From positions 2,728,001 through 2,792,000 of the forward strand of contig CP001643.1 in assembly GCA_000023405.1 (NCBI GenBank): a stretch of DNA of 64,000 bases, written 5' to 3'. This DNA is from Brachybacterium faecium DSM 4810 (lineage in GTDB: Bacteria; Actinomycetota; Actinomycetes; Actinomycetales; Dermabacteraceae). The notes under the pieces are model-generated. The model did not search any database. It saw only the letters and a list, made by a program, of their open reading frames with translations, and was not told where the DNA came from. The position numbers and the translations under genes are program-made. Position 1 is the first letter of the stretch. Each line of letters begins with the position of its first letter. Positions 54,398 through 63,850 of the stretch are shown piece after piece.

Positions 54398-55422
54398 ACG
54401 TCATCGACTCCTACCTCGACACCCTCTTCGCCCCCTATCCCGACACCCCGCGCCTGCGCGAGGCGAGGGCCGAGCTGCGCACGATGATGGAGGACCAGCA
54501 GGACGGACTCATGGAGGAGGGCCTCACCGAGTCCCAGGCCGTCGGCCGCGTGATCGCCGAGTTCGGCTCCCTCGAGGAGGTCGCCCCCGTGCTGGGGATC
54601 GACACCGAGCTGGGCCGCGCCGGCACCGGCCCGATCCCGCCGGGCGCTCCCGAGCTCGATCTCCCGCGAGCGCGCCAGTACGTCGAGACCCTGCACCGCA
54701 CCCAGTGGATGCCGGCGACGGGGCTGGCCCTGTTCGTGCTGTGCGCCGCGCCGCTGCTGCTGCTCATCGCGACCACCGCCCCGCCGTCGGGCGAGCCGGT
54801 GGGCTGGGCGGTCGCGACCGGGATCGCCGCGGTGCTGGTGATGGTGGCCGCGGGCCTGCTGCTGCTGATGGTGCGCGACGCCCTCCTGAAGGACTACGAG
54901 GACATCGCCGAGGGCGACTTCACCGCGGGCGCGCAGGTGCTGGCCTTCGCGGAGGATCTGCGCCGCCGCAGGCGGCGCGATGTCACCATCGCCGCGGCCA
55001 CGGCGATCCTGCTGTGGGTGCTCTCCGCCCTCCCCGTCATCCTCACCGCTCTGCTCTCCCCGGACGATTCCTTCGCCCCGCTGCTCGGCGTGAGCCTCAC
55101 GCTCGTGATGGTGGCGGCCGGGCTGGCGATCATGACGGGCGCGGGCTGGTCCGACACCGCGACCGAGAACCTCCTGCAGTCCACGGCGCGGGACGAGGAC
55201 AGCCCCGAGCACAGCGAGAGCCCCGCGATCCGTGCGATCGCCGCGATCTACTGGCCCGTGATGGCCGCGATCTACCTGGCGTGGAGCTTCCTCAGCGGCG
55301 ACTGGGGCATCACCTGGGTGCTCTGGCCGGTGGCGGGCGTGCTCTACGCGGGGCTCTACAGCCTCAGCGCCGCCCTGCGCACCGAGGACCCGACGCCGCA
55401 GGCGAGCAGGCGCCGCCGCTGA
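54394..55422 (+). CDS. HAAS/permease-prefix-domain membrane protein
   Basis: A 342-residue protein. Residues 1-70 form the HAAS-like permease prefix domain (NVIDSYLDTLFAPYPDTPRL, ESQAVGRVIAEFGSLEEVAP), known as the partner domain of PadR-linked membrane proteins. A linker and six to seven membrane helices follow, arranged in pairs, with a charged cytoplasmic stretch around residues 165-205. No transport motif is recognised. Coupled translation with PadR suggests membrane-stress sensing or control of PadR activity. Confidence 0.88.
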   Translation: MNVIDSYLDTLFAPYPDTPRLREARAELRTMMEDQQDGLMEEGLTESQAVGRVIAEFGSLEEVAPVLGIDTELGRAGTGPIPPGAPELDLPRARQYVETLHRTQWMPATGLALFVLCAAPLLLLIATTAPPSGEPVGWAVATGIAAVLVMVAAGLLLLMVRDALLKDYEDIAEGDFTAGAQVLAFAEDLRRRRRRDVTIAAATAILLWVLSALPVILTALLSPDDSFAPLLGVSLTLVMVAAGLAIMTGAGWSDTATENLLQSTARDEDSPEHSESPAIRAIAAIYWPVMAAIYLAWSFLSGDWGITWVLWPVAGVLYAGLYSLSAALRTEDPTPQASRRRR

Positions 55423-55520
55423 GCACCCGGCTCGGCGAGAGCCCGGCCGCTCCCCCGCCCCGAGCTGCTCGACCTCCTGGCTCCGCGCCGCACCCCATGC
55501 CGACGCCGACGGGCGGGATG

Positions 55521-55572
55521 ACGACGCCGACGGGCGGGCCTCCTCGGAAGGAGACCCGCCCGTCGGCGTCGT
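55521..55572. terminator. 18-bp terminator between convergent operons, with duplicated arm
   Basis: ACGACGCCGACGGGCGGG pairs with its complement at 55555-55572. A second near-copy of the left arm lies just upstream (about 55500-55517), so two alternative stems can form. It separates the PadR/HAAS operon from nrdE. Confidence 0.85.
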
Positions 55573-55591
55573 GCGAGATCGCGGAGCGAAC

Positions 55592-57742
55592 TCAGAGCAT
55601 GCAGCTCACGCAGCCCTCGACCTCGGTGCCCTCGAGCGCCATCTGCCGCAGGCGGATGTAGTAGAGGGTCTTGATGCCCTTGCGCCAGGCGTAGATCTGC
55701 GCCCGGTTGACGTCACGCGTGGTGGCGGTGTCCTTGAAGAACAGCGTCAGCGACAGGCCCTGGTCCACGTGCTGCGTGGCCTGGGCGTAGGTGTCGATGA
55801 TCTTCTCGTAGCCGATCTCGTACGCGTCCTCGTAGTACTCGAGGTTGTCGTTGGTCATGTAGGGCGCCGGGTAGTACACCCGGCCGATCTTGCCCTCCTT
55901 GCGGATCTCGATCTGGGAGACGATCGGGTGGATCGAGGAGGTGGAGTGGTTGATGTAGGAGATCGAACCGGTCGGCGGCACGGCCTGCAGGTAGGCGTTG
56001 TACATGCCGTGCTCCGCGACCTCGTCGCGCAGCTGCTTCCAGTCCTCCTGCGTGGGCAGGTGGGCGTTGGAGTCGGCGAACAGCCCGCGCACCTTCTCCG
56101 TCTTCGGCTCCCACACCTGGTCGATGTACTTGTCGAAGTACTCGCCGGTGGCGTACTTGGAGTTCTCGAAGTCGTAGAACTTCTCCCCGCGCTCCTTCGC
56201 GATCTTCATCGACGCCTTGATGGCGTGATACGTGACCGAGTAGAAGTACATGTTGGTGAAGTCCAGGCCCTCCTCGGAGCCGTAGAACACCCGCTCGCGC
56301 GCCAGGTACCCGTGGAGGTTCATCTGGCCCAGGCCGATCGCGTGGGACTTGCGGTTGCCCTCGGCGATGGTCGGCACGGACTCGATGTCCGAGGTGTCCG
56401 AGACCGCGGTCAGGCCGCGGATGGCCGTCTCGATGGACTGCGCGAAGTCCGGGGAGTCCATCGCCTTGGCGATGTTCAGCGACCCCAGGTTGCAGGAGAT
56501 GTCGCGGCCCATCTCGTCGTACGTGAGGTCCACGTTCATCGACGAGGGGGTCGAGACCTGCAGGATCTCCGAGCACAGGTTGGAGTGGGTGACCTTGCCG
56601 GCGATCGGGTTCGCCCGGTTCACCGTGTCCTCGAACATGATGTACGGGTAGCCGGACTCGAACTGGATCTCGGCGAGGTTCTGGAAGAAGTCGCGCGCCT
56701 GGATCTTCTTCTTGGAGATGTTCGGGTTATCGACCATCTCGCGGTAGACCTCGGAGACGTTGACGTCCGCGAAGGGCTTGCCGTACTCGCGCTCCACGTC
56801 GTACGGGGAGAACAGGTACATCGGCTCGTTCTGCTTGGCCAGCTCGAAGGTGATGTCGGGGATCACCACGCCGAGGGAGAGGGTCTTGATGCGGATCTTC
56901 TCGTCGGCGTTCTCGCGCTTGGTGTCCAGGAAACGCAGGATGTCCGGGTGGTGGGCGTTGAGGTACACCGCACCGGCGCCCTGGCGGGCCCCGAGCTGGT
57001 TGGCGTAGGAGAAGGAGTCCTCCAGCAGCTTCATCACCGGGATGACACCGCTGGACTGGTTCTCGATGTGCTTGATCGGCGCGCCGTACTCGCGCAGGTT
57101 GCTCAGCAGCAGCGCGACGCCGCCGCCGCGCTTGGACAGCTGCAGCGCGGAGTTGATGGAGCGGCCGATGGACTCCATGTTGTCCTCGATGCGCAGCAGG
57201 AAGCAGGAGACCAGCTCGCCGCGCTGGGCCTTGCCGGCGTTGAGGAAGGTGGGGGTGGCGGGCTGGAAGCGGCCGTCGAGGATCTCGTCGACCAGGTTGC
57301 GGGCCAGCTGCTCGTCGCCCTGGGCCAGGCCGAGGGCCACCATCACCACGCGGTCCTCGAAGCGCTCGAGGTACCGCTCGCCGTCGAACGTCTTCAGGGT
57401 GTACGAGGTGTAGTACTTGAAGGCGCCCAGGAAGGTCGGGAAGCGGAACTTCTTGGCGTAGGCCTGCTCCGACAGGGACTCGATGAAGGAGAAGTCGTAC
57501 TGCTCGAGGACGTCGGCCTCGTAGTACTTGTTCTCGACCAGGTAGTCCATCTTCTCGCGCAGCGAGTGGAAGAAGACGGTGTTGGGGTTCACGTGCTGCA
57601 GGAAGTACTCCCGCGCCGCCTCGCGGTCCTTCTCGAACTGGATGTTCCCATCGGGACCGTAGAGGTTCAGCATCGCGTTGAGCGCGTGGTAGTCGAGCTT
57701 CCGGTTGTGCTCGACCGGGGGCATCTCGGTCAGTGTCGCCAA
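55592..57742 (-). CDS. nrdE: class Ib ribonucleotide reductase alpha subunit
   Basis: A 716-residue catalytic subunit that reduces ribonucleoside diphosphates. Signature parts are [36 protein letters not shown] with the active-site cysteine, [15 protein letters not shown], and the C-terminal redox pair in GCVSCML that exchanges with NrdH. The N-terminal allosteric ATP-cone is absent, as in class Ib. TTG 57742 is preferred because GGAAG lies five bases upstream; ATG 57724 would be an alternative. It overlaps the end of nrdI by 13 bases in the operon nrdH-nrdI-nrdE. Confidence 0.95.
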   Translation of the reverse strand: MATLTEMPPVEHNRKLDYHALNAMLNLYGPDGNIQFEKDREAAREYFLQHVNPNTVFFHSLREKMDYLVENKYYEADVLEQYDFSFIESLSEQAYAKKFRFPTFLGAFKYYTSYTLKTFDGERYLERFEDRVVMVALGLAQGDEQLARNLVDEILDGRFQPATPTFLNAGKAQRGELVSCFLLRIEDNMESIGRSINSALQLSKRGGGVALLLSNLREYGAPIKHIENQSSGVIPVMKLLEDSFSYANQLGARQGAGAVYLNAHHPDILRFLDTKRENADEKIRIKTLSLGVVIPDITFELAKQNEPMYLFSPYDVEREYGKPFADVNVSEVYREMVDNPNISKKKIQARDFFQNLAEIQFESGYPYIMFEDTVNRANPIAGKVTHSNLCSEILQVSTPSSMNVDLTYDEMGRDISCNLGSLNIAKAMDSPDFAQSIETAIRGLTAVSDTSDIESVPTIAEGNRKSHAIGLGQMNLHGYLARERVFYGSEEGLDFTNMYFYSVTYHAIKASMKIAKERGEKFYDFENSKYATGEYFDKYIDQVWEPKTEKVRGLFADSNAHLPTQEDWKQLRDEVAEHGMYNAYLQAVPPTGSISYINHSTSSIHPIVSQIEIRKEGKIGRVYYPAPYMTNDNLEYYEDAYEIGYEKIIDTYAQATQHVDQGLSLTLFFKDTATTRDVNRAQIYAWRKGIKTLYYIRLRQMALEGTEVEGCVSCML

Positions 57743-58128
57743 AATTCTTCCAATCCGTCATGGACCCGCGTCACGTCGCGCGGAGTACCGAACAGTTCGA
57801 ACCTGTACATGTGGGGGACCTCGCACTTGCGGGCGATGATGTCGCCCGCCAGGCAGTAGGCCTCCCCGAAGTTGGTGTTCCCCGCACCGATCACGCCGCG
57901 GATGTGCTTCCGATTGCGTTCGTCGTTGAGGAACTTGATGACCTGCTTGGGCACGGCGCCGCGGCCGTTGCCCCCGCCGTAGGTCGGCACGACGAGGACG
58001 AAGTCCTGGTCGACGACGAGAGGCTCCTCCTTGGGATAGAGCGGGATGCGCGCGGCAGGCATCCCGAGCTTCTCGATGAAGCGCTTGGTGTTACCCGACA
58101 CCGAGGAGAAGTAGACGAGGTTGGTCAC
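57730..58128 (-). CDS. nrdI: NrdI flavodoxin-like protein
   Basis: A 132-residue flavodoxin-fold protein that delivers oxidant for assembling the NrdF metal-radical cofactor. [20 protein letters not shown] holds the FMN phosphate loop. [18 protein letters not shown] and [19 protein letters not shown] are typical. GTG 58128 follows GGGAGG and is chosen over a start seven codons earlier. Presence of NrdI argues that NrdF can use a manganese-tyrosyl radical. Confidence 0.94.
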   Translation of the reverse strand: MTNLVYFSSVSGNTKRFIEKLGMPAARIPLYPKEEPLVVDQDFVLVVPTYGGGNGRGAVPKQVIKFLNDERNRKHIRGVIGAGNTNFGEAYCLAGDIIARKCEVPHMYRFELFGTPRDVTRVHDGLEEFWRH

Positions 58129-58149
58129 GCCGACGCCTCCCGACCGCAC

Positions 58150-58404
58150 TCAGATCGCGGCGGCCTGGCGCTGCGCGCCGGCGCCCGCGAGCGCCTTGAT
58201 CTTGTCGGGGCGGAAGCCGGACCAGTGGTCCTCGGAGGTGATGACGACCGGAGCCTGGACGTAGCCGAGCGACTTGACCTTCGCCAGCGCGTCGGCGTCC
58301 TCGGTGATGTCGACGACGTCGTAGGCGATGCCCGCCTTGTTCAGGGCGCGCTTGGTCGCATCGCACTGCACGCAGAGGGGCTTCGAGTACACGGTGATGT
58401 CCAA
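58150..58404 (-). CDS. nrdH: NrdH glutaredoxin-like redox protein
   Basis: An 84-residue thioredoxin-fold protein that reduces the C-terminal disulfide of NrdE. Active site LCVQC (Cys11, Cys14), with ITVYSKPLCVQCDATKRALN and WSGFRPDKI, the hallmark of NrdH. The start is TTG at 58404: no ATG or GTG gives the conserved N-terminus DITVYSKP. First gene of the nrdHIE operon, with NrdR-like boxes 131-178 bases upstream. Confidence 0.93.
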   Translation of the reverse strand: MDITVYSKPLCVQCDATKRALNKAGIAYDVVDITEDADALAKVKSLGYVQAPVVITSEDHWSGFRPDKIKALAGAGAQRQAAAI

Positions 58405-58534
58405 GAGGAGGGCCTTTCACGAGCGACGCGCCGAGGCGCGAGAACAGGGGATGTCACGGTGGTCCACGGAGGTCCGGGGGACCCGTGCGCCGCGTCCCGG
58501 AGCCTGTGGGCCCCGGATCGCTGCGACTGCGTCA

Positions 58535-58582
58535 ACACTACACCTAGTGGTGTCCCTGCGCGACAACCACTAGATGTACTGA
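58535..58582. promoter_or_regulatory. tandem NrdR boxes upstream of nrdHIE
   Basis: Two 16-base dyads, ACACTACACCTAGTGG (58535-58550) and CCACTAGATGTACTGA (58567-58582), each with CACTA on the left and TAGTG or TACTG on the right. They are 32 bp apart centre to centre, about three helical turns. This is the paired arrangement bound by the ATP-cone repressor NrdR. Confidence 0.8.
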
Positions 58583-59076
58583 ACTACAACACTGTCATCC
58601 ACAATCCGATGTTGACAGGCTGTGGACGGATGGGTGCGGAGGGGGACGAAGCGGTCCCGCCCCGTGTGAAAGCGGAGGATGCGTGCACACAGGAGTGTGG
58701 ATGACGGGTCCGACAGACGCTCCCGGCGGTGGACGACGCCCCTCCCCCGGCCCCTCCGAAGGGCTCTCGAGAGGGCAGAAGTGACATGACTCCCCGGCGT
58801 GTCTCCGGCGTGTCCCCCCGGAGCGCCTCGGCGTGTCGCCCGGCGCTCCCCCGGTGCCCGCCGGCGTGTCGCCCGACGCTCTCCCAGTGCTCTCCCGGTG
58901 CACCGCGCGGCGCTGCCCCGGGTGCTCCCCCGGCGCGTCGCGCGCCCCGGGTCCGGCAGGTCACCGATGAGCCGTCGCGGTGTCGGGCGCGTCCCGGTCC
59001 CGGGCCCCGGGTCCCGGGCCCGCACAGAGACGATCCCCGGCGCCCGAGGGGCGGCGGGGATCGCGGCAGGCGGCGC
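58583..59076. other. gene-free GC-rich interval with degenerate repeats
   Basis: The left part carries inverted DnaA-box-like words, TCATCCACA at 58595-58603 and TGTGGATGA at 58696-58704. From about 58790 to 58940 the phrase CGGCGTGTC and the words GGTGC and GCTCCC recur in imperfect tandem. Frames here on both strands are Arg/Pro/Ala-rich and look spurious. I see no RNA gene. Confidence 0.5.
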
Positions 59077-60615
59077 TCAGGGGCGGGTCGGGTCCTCGGC
59101 GGGATCCTGCGCGGCCCCCGTGCTCCAGGCGTCGACGGGCTCCTCACCGGCGGTGCCGGCGGGCGCGGGCTCTGCGGGCCCGGCGGGCTCGGCGGCCGGC
59201 TCCGCGGGCGGCTCGCTCTCGGCATTCTCTGCGGCGTCCGTCGCGGGCGCGGGATCCGTGGTCGGCGCCGTGTCGTCGGCCGATGCCGCTGTGTCCGCTG
59301 TGCTCTCGGTGCTCTCGATGGCCGCGGGGCCCGCGGCGCTCTCGATGTCCTCGGCGTCCGCTGCGCTCTCGGAGCTCTCAGCGCTCTCGGCCGCCCCGGT
59401 GCTCTCGGCGGCCTCAGTGGCCTCAGTGACCGCAGCGGCCTCAGCGCTCTCGGACTCTCCGGCATCATCCTCGGCGTCGTCCTCGGCGTCGAGGCTTCGT
59501 CCGTCGGCCTCGACGATGCTCGAGAGCACCTCGCGCAGGAGGATCACCTGGTCGCGTGCCTCCGCCGCGCCGGAGACCGGCTCCTTCCCCTTCTCGACGA
59601 AGGCGTGGAAGGCCTCCCACATGAGCTCCGCCGCACCCTTGGGCGCTGTCGTCGCGGTCTCCTGGACCACGCCGCTCTTCTTCTCCCGCAGCGCCACCGT
59701 CGAGCGGCTGTCGCCGTGCGAGGGCGCCGGCAGCTCGACCCGCATCTTCCGCCGGGCGGAGAGGATCTGCACGGTCTCGGAGTATTCGGGGGCGAAGGGC
59801 AGATAGTGCCACACCAGGCGCACCCGCGCCCCGCCGGCCAGCTCCCCCATCAGCTCGAGCGACCCGGGGATCACGCCCTTGGGCCAGTGCCGCACGGCCG
59901 TGAGCTGCGTGAGCGGTCCGTAGGAGGCCTCGAGCACCGCCAGCTGGTGGGCCACGCCCGTGAGCAGGCCCTTGACGTACAGGTCGCGGTCACGCTGCGT
60001 GGCGCCGCCGCCCGCGCCCGCCTCGACCGCGGCCTGCAGGGCCTTGCGCCGCTGGGAGCGCACCTCGGTGGGCAGGTCGTAGGAGGAGGTGGTCACGTGG
60101 GCGGCGCCGAACAGCGGCTGGCTGGCCGGCATCAGCACCTCGTGGTCCACCATCCGCAGATCCTTGGTCGCGATCTGCTCGGCCATGCGGGTCACCGAGT
60201 CGTCGTACTGCTGCGGGTAGGCCATCATCAGCAGGCGTCGGCCCGTCATCCGCTCGAAGTCGGCGACCTTCGCGACCTCCTCGCCGGAGTAGCCGATCGG
60301 CGGCTCCACCAGCACCGGGATCCCGCGGCGCATGAGCGCGAGGAGATCCTCGACGTGCAGCCCGTCGGTGGACAGCAGCGCCGCATCCAGGGAGAGGGTC
60401 TTGGCGCGCACCGCCGCGATGAGATCGGCGACGGACTCGTAGCGCTTGTCCTCCTCGATCCCCCACACCTCGGAGGATTCCCGTCGGCGGCGCGGCGAGT
60501 GGTCCACGAGCGCGGCGATCGTGAAGCGGTCCCAGCGCCGGCGCAGCACCGGCAGGTGCACGGCCTGGGCCATGGTTCCGGCGCCGATCACGGCGATGTT
60601 CAGGGTCTTGGGCAT
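59077..60615 (-). CDS. Gfo/Idh/MocA-like oxidoreductase with long acidic C-terminal tail
   Basis: A 512-residue protein. Residues 1-125 are a Rossmann domain (LNIAVIGAGTMAQAVHLPVL), and the usual EKP is replaced by EPPIGYSGEEV, so the catalytic lysine is missing. Residues about 130-365 follow the family C-terminal fold with AYPQQYDDSVTRMAEQIA. The last about 140 residues are an Ala/Glu/Ser/Thr/Asp low-complexity tail with no predicted fold. The altered motif suggests a substrate-binding or regulatory role rather than ordinary dehydrogenase activity. Stand-alone gene, divergent from the acyltransferase. Confidence 0.85.
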   Translation of the reverse strand: MPKTLNIAVIGAGTMAQAVHLPVLRRRWDRFTIAALVDHSPRRRRESSEVWGIEEDKRYESVADLIAAVRAKTLSLDAALLSTDGLHVEDLLALMRRGIPVLVEPPIGYSGEEVAKVADFERMTGRRLLMMAYPQQYDDSVTRMAEQIATKDLRMVDHEVLMPASQPLFGAAHVTTSSYDLPTEVRSQRRKALQAAVEAGAGGGATQRDRDLYVKGLLTGVAHQLAVLEASYGPLTQLTAVRHWPKGVIPGSLELMGELAGGARVRLVWHYLPFAPEYSETVQILSARRKMRVELPAPSHGDSRSTVALREKKSGVVQETATTAPKGAAELMWEAFHAFVEKGKEPVSGAAEARDQVILLREVLSSIVEADGRSLDAEDDAEDDAGESESAEAAAVTEATEAAESTGAAESAESSESAADAEDIESAAGPAAIESTESTADTAASADDTAPTTDPAPATDAAENAESEPPAEPAAEPAGPAEPAPAGTAGEEPVDAWSTGAAQDPAEDPTRP

Positions 60616-60871
60616 CGGCAGGCTCCTCGGGCTCGGCGGGACCGGCGGCAGCTCCGCCGGCTCGCGGCGGGCGCCGTGCCGTCTCCGGCAACGCGACCCG
60701 GATCACTGCGGGGCGCACGCCCGTTTCTACCACACCGGCTCGGTCCGGCGACCGCTCGCTTCACCCGCCTCACCTGCACCGCCGAGACGCACACCGCACC
60801 GTGTACCGCGAAACCGAGGGCCCCCGCGGCATTATCGTGGAGCGCGGATCATCACGTCTCAGGAGGACCCC

Positions 60872-61513
60872 GTGGCTCAACGCTTCTACTTCGGCGCCCG
60901 CAACGTCTCGCGACCTCTCGTGCGGCTGCTGTGGAACCCGCGGGTCTCGGGGCTCGAGAACATCCCCCGCGACGGGGGATTCGTGATCGCCTCCAACCAT
61001 CTGGCCAACATCGACAGCTTCATGCTGCCGGTGGTGCTCCCCCGCCAGATCCGTTTCGTCGCCAAGGACACCCTGTGGACGCAGAAGGGCGTGCTCGGGT
61101 GGATCCTGCGCTGGTTCTTCGACGCCGTCGAAGCGGTGCCCGTGAACCGTGACGCCCTCTCCTCCGGCAAGGGGGCGCTGCAGGCCGGCCTCACCATCCT
61201 CCGCGAGGGCGACGGCTTCGCGATCTACCCCGAGGGCACCCGGTCCAAGGACGGCCTGCTGCATCCGGGGAAGCAGGGCGCCGCATGGCTCGCCCTCGAA
61301 TCCGGCTGCCCGGTGATCCCCGTCGGCCTCAAGGGCACCCAGCACATGTTCTCGCGCCTGCTGCCGCACCGCGGCGCCATCACCGTCCGCGTCGGCACCC
61401 CGATCGCGGTCGACGAGATCGACCCCACCGCCTCCAAGGGCGTGCGCCGGCGGCTGATGAACGCCCGCATCATGGACGAGATCCAGAAGCTCTCCGGCCA
61501 GCGCCGCGCCTGA
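60872..61513 (+). CDS. lysophospholipid acyltransferase (PlsC-like)
   Basis: A 213-residue membrane-associated enzyme that adds an acyl chain to lysophosphatidic acid in phospholipid synthesis. GTG 60872 follows AGGAGG. The HX4D active site is NHLANID, followed by FVAKDTLW, VPVNRD, the EGTR motif in IYPEGTRSKDG and the fourth block VIPVGLKGT. Length matches one-domain PlsC proteins. It is followed 150 bases later by the universal stress protein gene, probably separately expressed. Confidence 0.92.
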   Translation: MAQRFYFGARNVSRPLVRLLWNPRVSGLENIPRDGGFVIASNHLANIDSFMLPVVLPRQIRFVAKDTLWTQKGVLGWILRWFFDAVEAVPVNRDALSSGKGALQAGLTILREGDGFAIYPEGTRSKDGLLHPGKQGAAWLALESGCPVIPVGLKGTQHMFSRLLPHRGAITVRVGTPIAVDEIDPTASKGVRRRLMNARIMDEIQKLSGQRRA

Positions 61514-61663
61514 CCCTGCCGCCCACCCCGCCGTCATGCACGATGTCGCGGCCGTGGATCCGCACGGGTCCCACCCCGGGCGCCCCTCGGACCAGTAGGA
61601 TCTGGCCAGGCCGCACGCCGACCAGGTGGCGGCCGCCGCCCGGACCGCACCCCAGGAGACCAG

Positions 61664-62047
61664 ATGGCCGTCGTCGTCGGATTCATCCCCACCGAAGTGG
61701 GCTTCAAGGCCCTGGCCGCAGCCCGTGAGGAGGCCGAGCAGCGGGGCGGCCCGCTGATCGTGGTCAACGTGCTGCGCGCGGGCGTCACGGACGATCCCCG
61801 CCACGCCAACGACCAGCAGCTCGAGATCGCCCGCGACCAGCTGCGCCGCGCGACCGTGCGGGTGGAGTTCCGCCAGGAGACCACCGAGGACGACATCGCC
61901 GACATCCTCCTGGACGTGGTCGAGAAGGAGAAGGCGCAGCTGCTCGTGCTCGGCGTGCGCCGCCAGCAGGATCTGGCCCGCCACCTGCTGGGCCTGACCG
62001 TCCAGAAGCTGCTGCTCTCCGCGGACAGCGAGGTCCTCGTGGTCTGA
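61664..62047 (+). CDS. universal stress protein (UspA fold)
   Basis: A 127-residue single-domain protein. VVVGFIPTEVGFKALAAARE opens the fold, LIVVNVLRAG follows and QLLVLGVRRQQDLARHLLGL closes it before EVLVV. The ATP-binding loop G-2x-G-9x-G(S/T) is not intact (GVRRQQ in its place), so this is probably a non-ATP-binding UspA. Cytoplasmic; role in stress survival. Converges with the catalase gene, sharing a terminator. Confidence 0.9.
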   Translation: MAVVVGFIPTEVGFKALAAAREEAEQRGGPLIVVNVLRAGVTDDPRHANDQQLEIARDQLRRATVRVEFRQETTEDDIADILLDVVEKEKAQLLVLGVRRQQDLARHLLGLTVQKLLLSADSEVLVV

Positions 62048-62115
62048 GCAGCCCGCAGGCCGTGCGCCGCCCGTCCCGGGCACCCCGCGGTCCCTGCACG
62101 ACCGCTCCCGACGCA

Positions 62116-62156
62116 CGACGCGGCCCGTCCCCCTTCGCAGGGGGCGGGCCGCGTCG
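62116..62156. terminator. shared terminator of usp and catalase genes
   Basis: CGACGCGGCCCG and CGGGCCGCGTCG flank an inner CCCCC/GGGGG stem with TTCGCA loop. Convergent genes on both sides. Confidence 0.85.
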
Positions 62157-62262
62157 CTGTCCCGGGCCGGTCGCGCACCTCGGGTGCGGCGCCGGCCCGG
62201 GGGTCAGCACCTGCGGGCGGGCCCGGCCTGTGGAGCAGGCCCGCTCGCTCAGGTGCTGCGGA

Positions 62263-63756
62263 TCAGGCGTCCAGCGGGTCGCCGCCGGGCTGCTCATCAC
62301 CCTTGGACGTGTTCACCGCGAGCTCGATCCGCTCGCCGATGGTGGTGTCCACGTTCTTCCAGTACTGCAGCGCCTTGGACAGCACCGGCTCCTCGACCGT
62401 GGCCAGCGAGCCCGAGACGGTCTCGACGAACTGGTCGCGCTGGGCGTCGTCGAACACCTCGCGCACCAGGATGCCGGGCTGGATGAAGTCGCTGTCGTCC
62501 GCGTGCAGCGTGTACGCCGCACGGACCATCTCGCCATCGGCCTCCCAGCCGTTCTCGACCGGGCCCTGCTCGTCCTGGTAGGCGCGGCCGTACGAGTTCG
62601 GCGCGTACACCGGGGCGTCCCCGCTGTGCAGGAACTGCATGAACCCCTCCTTGTCGTAGGAGTTCGTGGGCACGATCGGCTGGTTCACCGGCAGCTGGTT
62701 GAAGTTGGTGCCGATGCGGTGGCGCTGCGCGTCCGGGTAGGAGAACACGCGGCCCAGCAGCATCTTGTCCGGCGAGACGCCCGTGCCCGGCACGGTGTTC
62801 GAGGGGCTGAACGCGGCCTGCTCCACCTGCGCGAAGTGGTTCTTCGGGTTCTTGTTCAGCGTGAACCGGCCGACCTTGATCAGCGGGTAGTCCGAGTGGG
62901 GCACCGTCTTGGTGAGATCGAAGATGTTGAAGCGGTAGTTCTTCGCATCCTCGTACGGGATCACCTGGACGGAGAAGGTCCAGCTCGGGTTCTCGCCGCG
63001 GGCGATCGCGTCGAAGAGGTCCCGGCGGTGGTAGTCGCCGTCGGAGCCGGCGATCTTCTCGGCCTCCTCGTTGCTGAGGAACTCCATGCCCTGATCGGTG
63101 TGGAAGTGGTACTTGATCCAGAACTTCTCACCGGAGGCGTTGACCCACATGTAGGTGTGCGAGCCGTAGCCGTTCATGTGGCGCCAGGACTTCGGAAGGC
63201 CGCGCTCGCCCATCAGGTAGGTCACCTGGTGCGCGGACTCCGGGGAGTTGGACCAGAAGTCCCACTGCATCTGGTTCGAGCGCAGGCCGGAATCCGGGGT
63301 GCGCTTCTGGGAGTGGATGAAGTCGGGGAACTTGATGGGGTCGCGCAGGAAGAAGATCGGGGTGTTGTTCCCGACGATGTCGAGGTTGCCCTCCTGCGTG
63401 TAGAACTTCAGGGCGAAGCCGCGCACATCGCGCCAGGTGTCGGGCGAGCCGAGCTCACCGGCGACGGTCGAGAAGCGGGCCAGCATCGGGGTCTTGCGAC
63501 CGGGCTGGAACACATCCGCCTTGGTGTACTGCGAGACGTCCTCGGTGATCTCGAGCTCGCCGAAGGCACCGGAGCCCTTCGCGTGCGGGCTGCGCTCCGG
63601 GACGCGCTCGCGGTCGAAGCGGGCGAGCTTCTCGACGAGGGCGACGTCGTGGAGCATCAGCGGGCCGTCGGCGCCGAGGCTCAGCGAATGCGCATCGGAC
63701 TCGCGCGGCGCGCCGGACTCCGTGGTGCTGGGGACCGTGGGATCGAACTGGGTCAT
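62263..63756 (-). CDS. monofunctional haem catalase
   Basis: A 497-residue small-subunit (clade 3 type) catalase that dismutates hydrogen peroxide. The distal histidine is His58 in [11 protein letters not shown] and the distal asparagine Asn130 in VGNNTPIFF. The haem-ligand tyrosine lies in [18 protein letters not shown] 63756 is preferred since AGGAG lies six bases upstream, whereas ATG 63762 directly abuts it. Downstream of a Fur-family gene on the same strand with a 95-base gap, the usual Fur-catalase arrangement. Confidence 0.95.
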   Translation of the reverse strand: MTQFDPTVPSTTESGAPRESDAHSLSLGADGPLMLHDVALVEKLARFDRERVPERSPHAKGSGAFGELEITEDVSQYTKADVFQPGRKTPMLARFSTVAGELGSPDTWRDVRGFALKFYTQEGNLDIVGNNTPIFFLRDPIKFPDFIHSQKRTPDSGLRSNQMQWDFWSNSPESAHQVTYLMGERGLPKSWRHMNGYGSHTYMWVNASGEKFWIKYHFHTDQGMEFLSNEEAEKIAGSDGDYHRRDLFDAIARGENPSWTFSVQVIPYEDAKNYRFNIFDLTKTVPHSDYPLIKVGRFTLNKNPKNHFAQVEQAAFSPSNTVPGTGVSPDKMLLGRVFSYPDAQRHRIGTNFNQLPVNQPIVPTNSYDKEGFMQFLHSGDAPVYAPNSYGRAYQDEQGPVENGWEADGEMVRAAYTLHADDSDFIQPGILVREVFDDAQRDQFVETVSGSLATVEEPVLSKALQYWKNVDTTIGERIELAVNTSKGDEQPGGDPLDA

Positions 63757-63780
63757 GTGCATCTCCTGTGTGGTGAGGGA

Positions 63781-63812
63781 TTCTGACAAGCTGTAAGTAA
63801 AAGTTCTGATAA
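63781..63812. promoter_or_regulatory. AT-rich direct repeat before the catalase gene
   Basis: TTCTGACAAG at 63781-63790 and TTCTGATAAA at 63804-63813 form a direct repeat with a 23-base period in an otherwise GC-rich gap. It may be a catalase promoter or a binding site for the Fur-family regulator. Confidence 0.45.
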
Positions 63813-63850
63813 AGGGGCCGGGGACGCATCGGAGCGGCCCCGGGACGGGT

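Noticed and set aside
55571-57859. 762-codon plus-strand frame opposite nrdE
   Set aside because: Val/Leu/Gly/Asp-rich antisense shadow; nrdE on the other strand is unambiguous.
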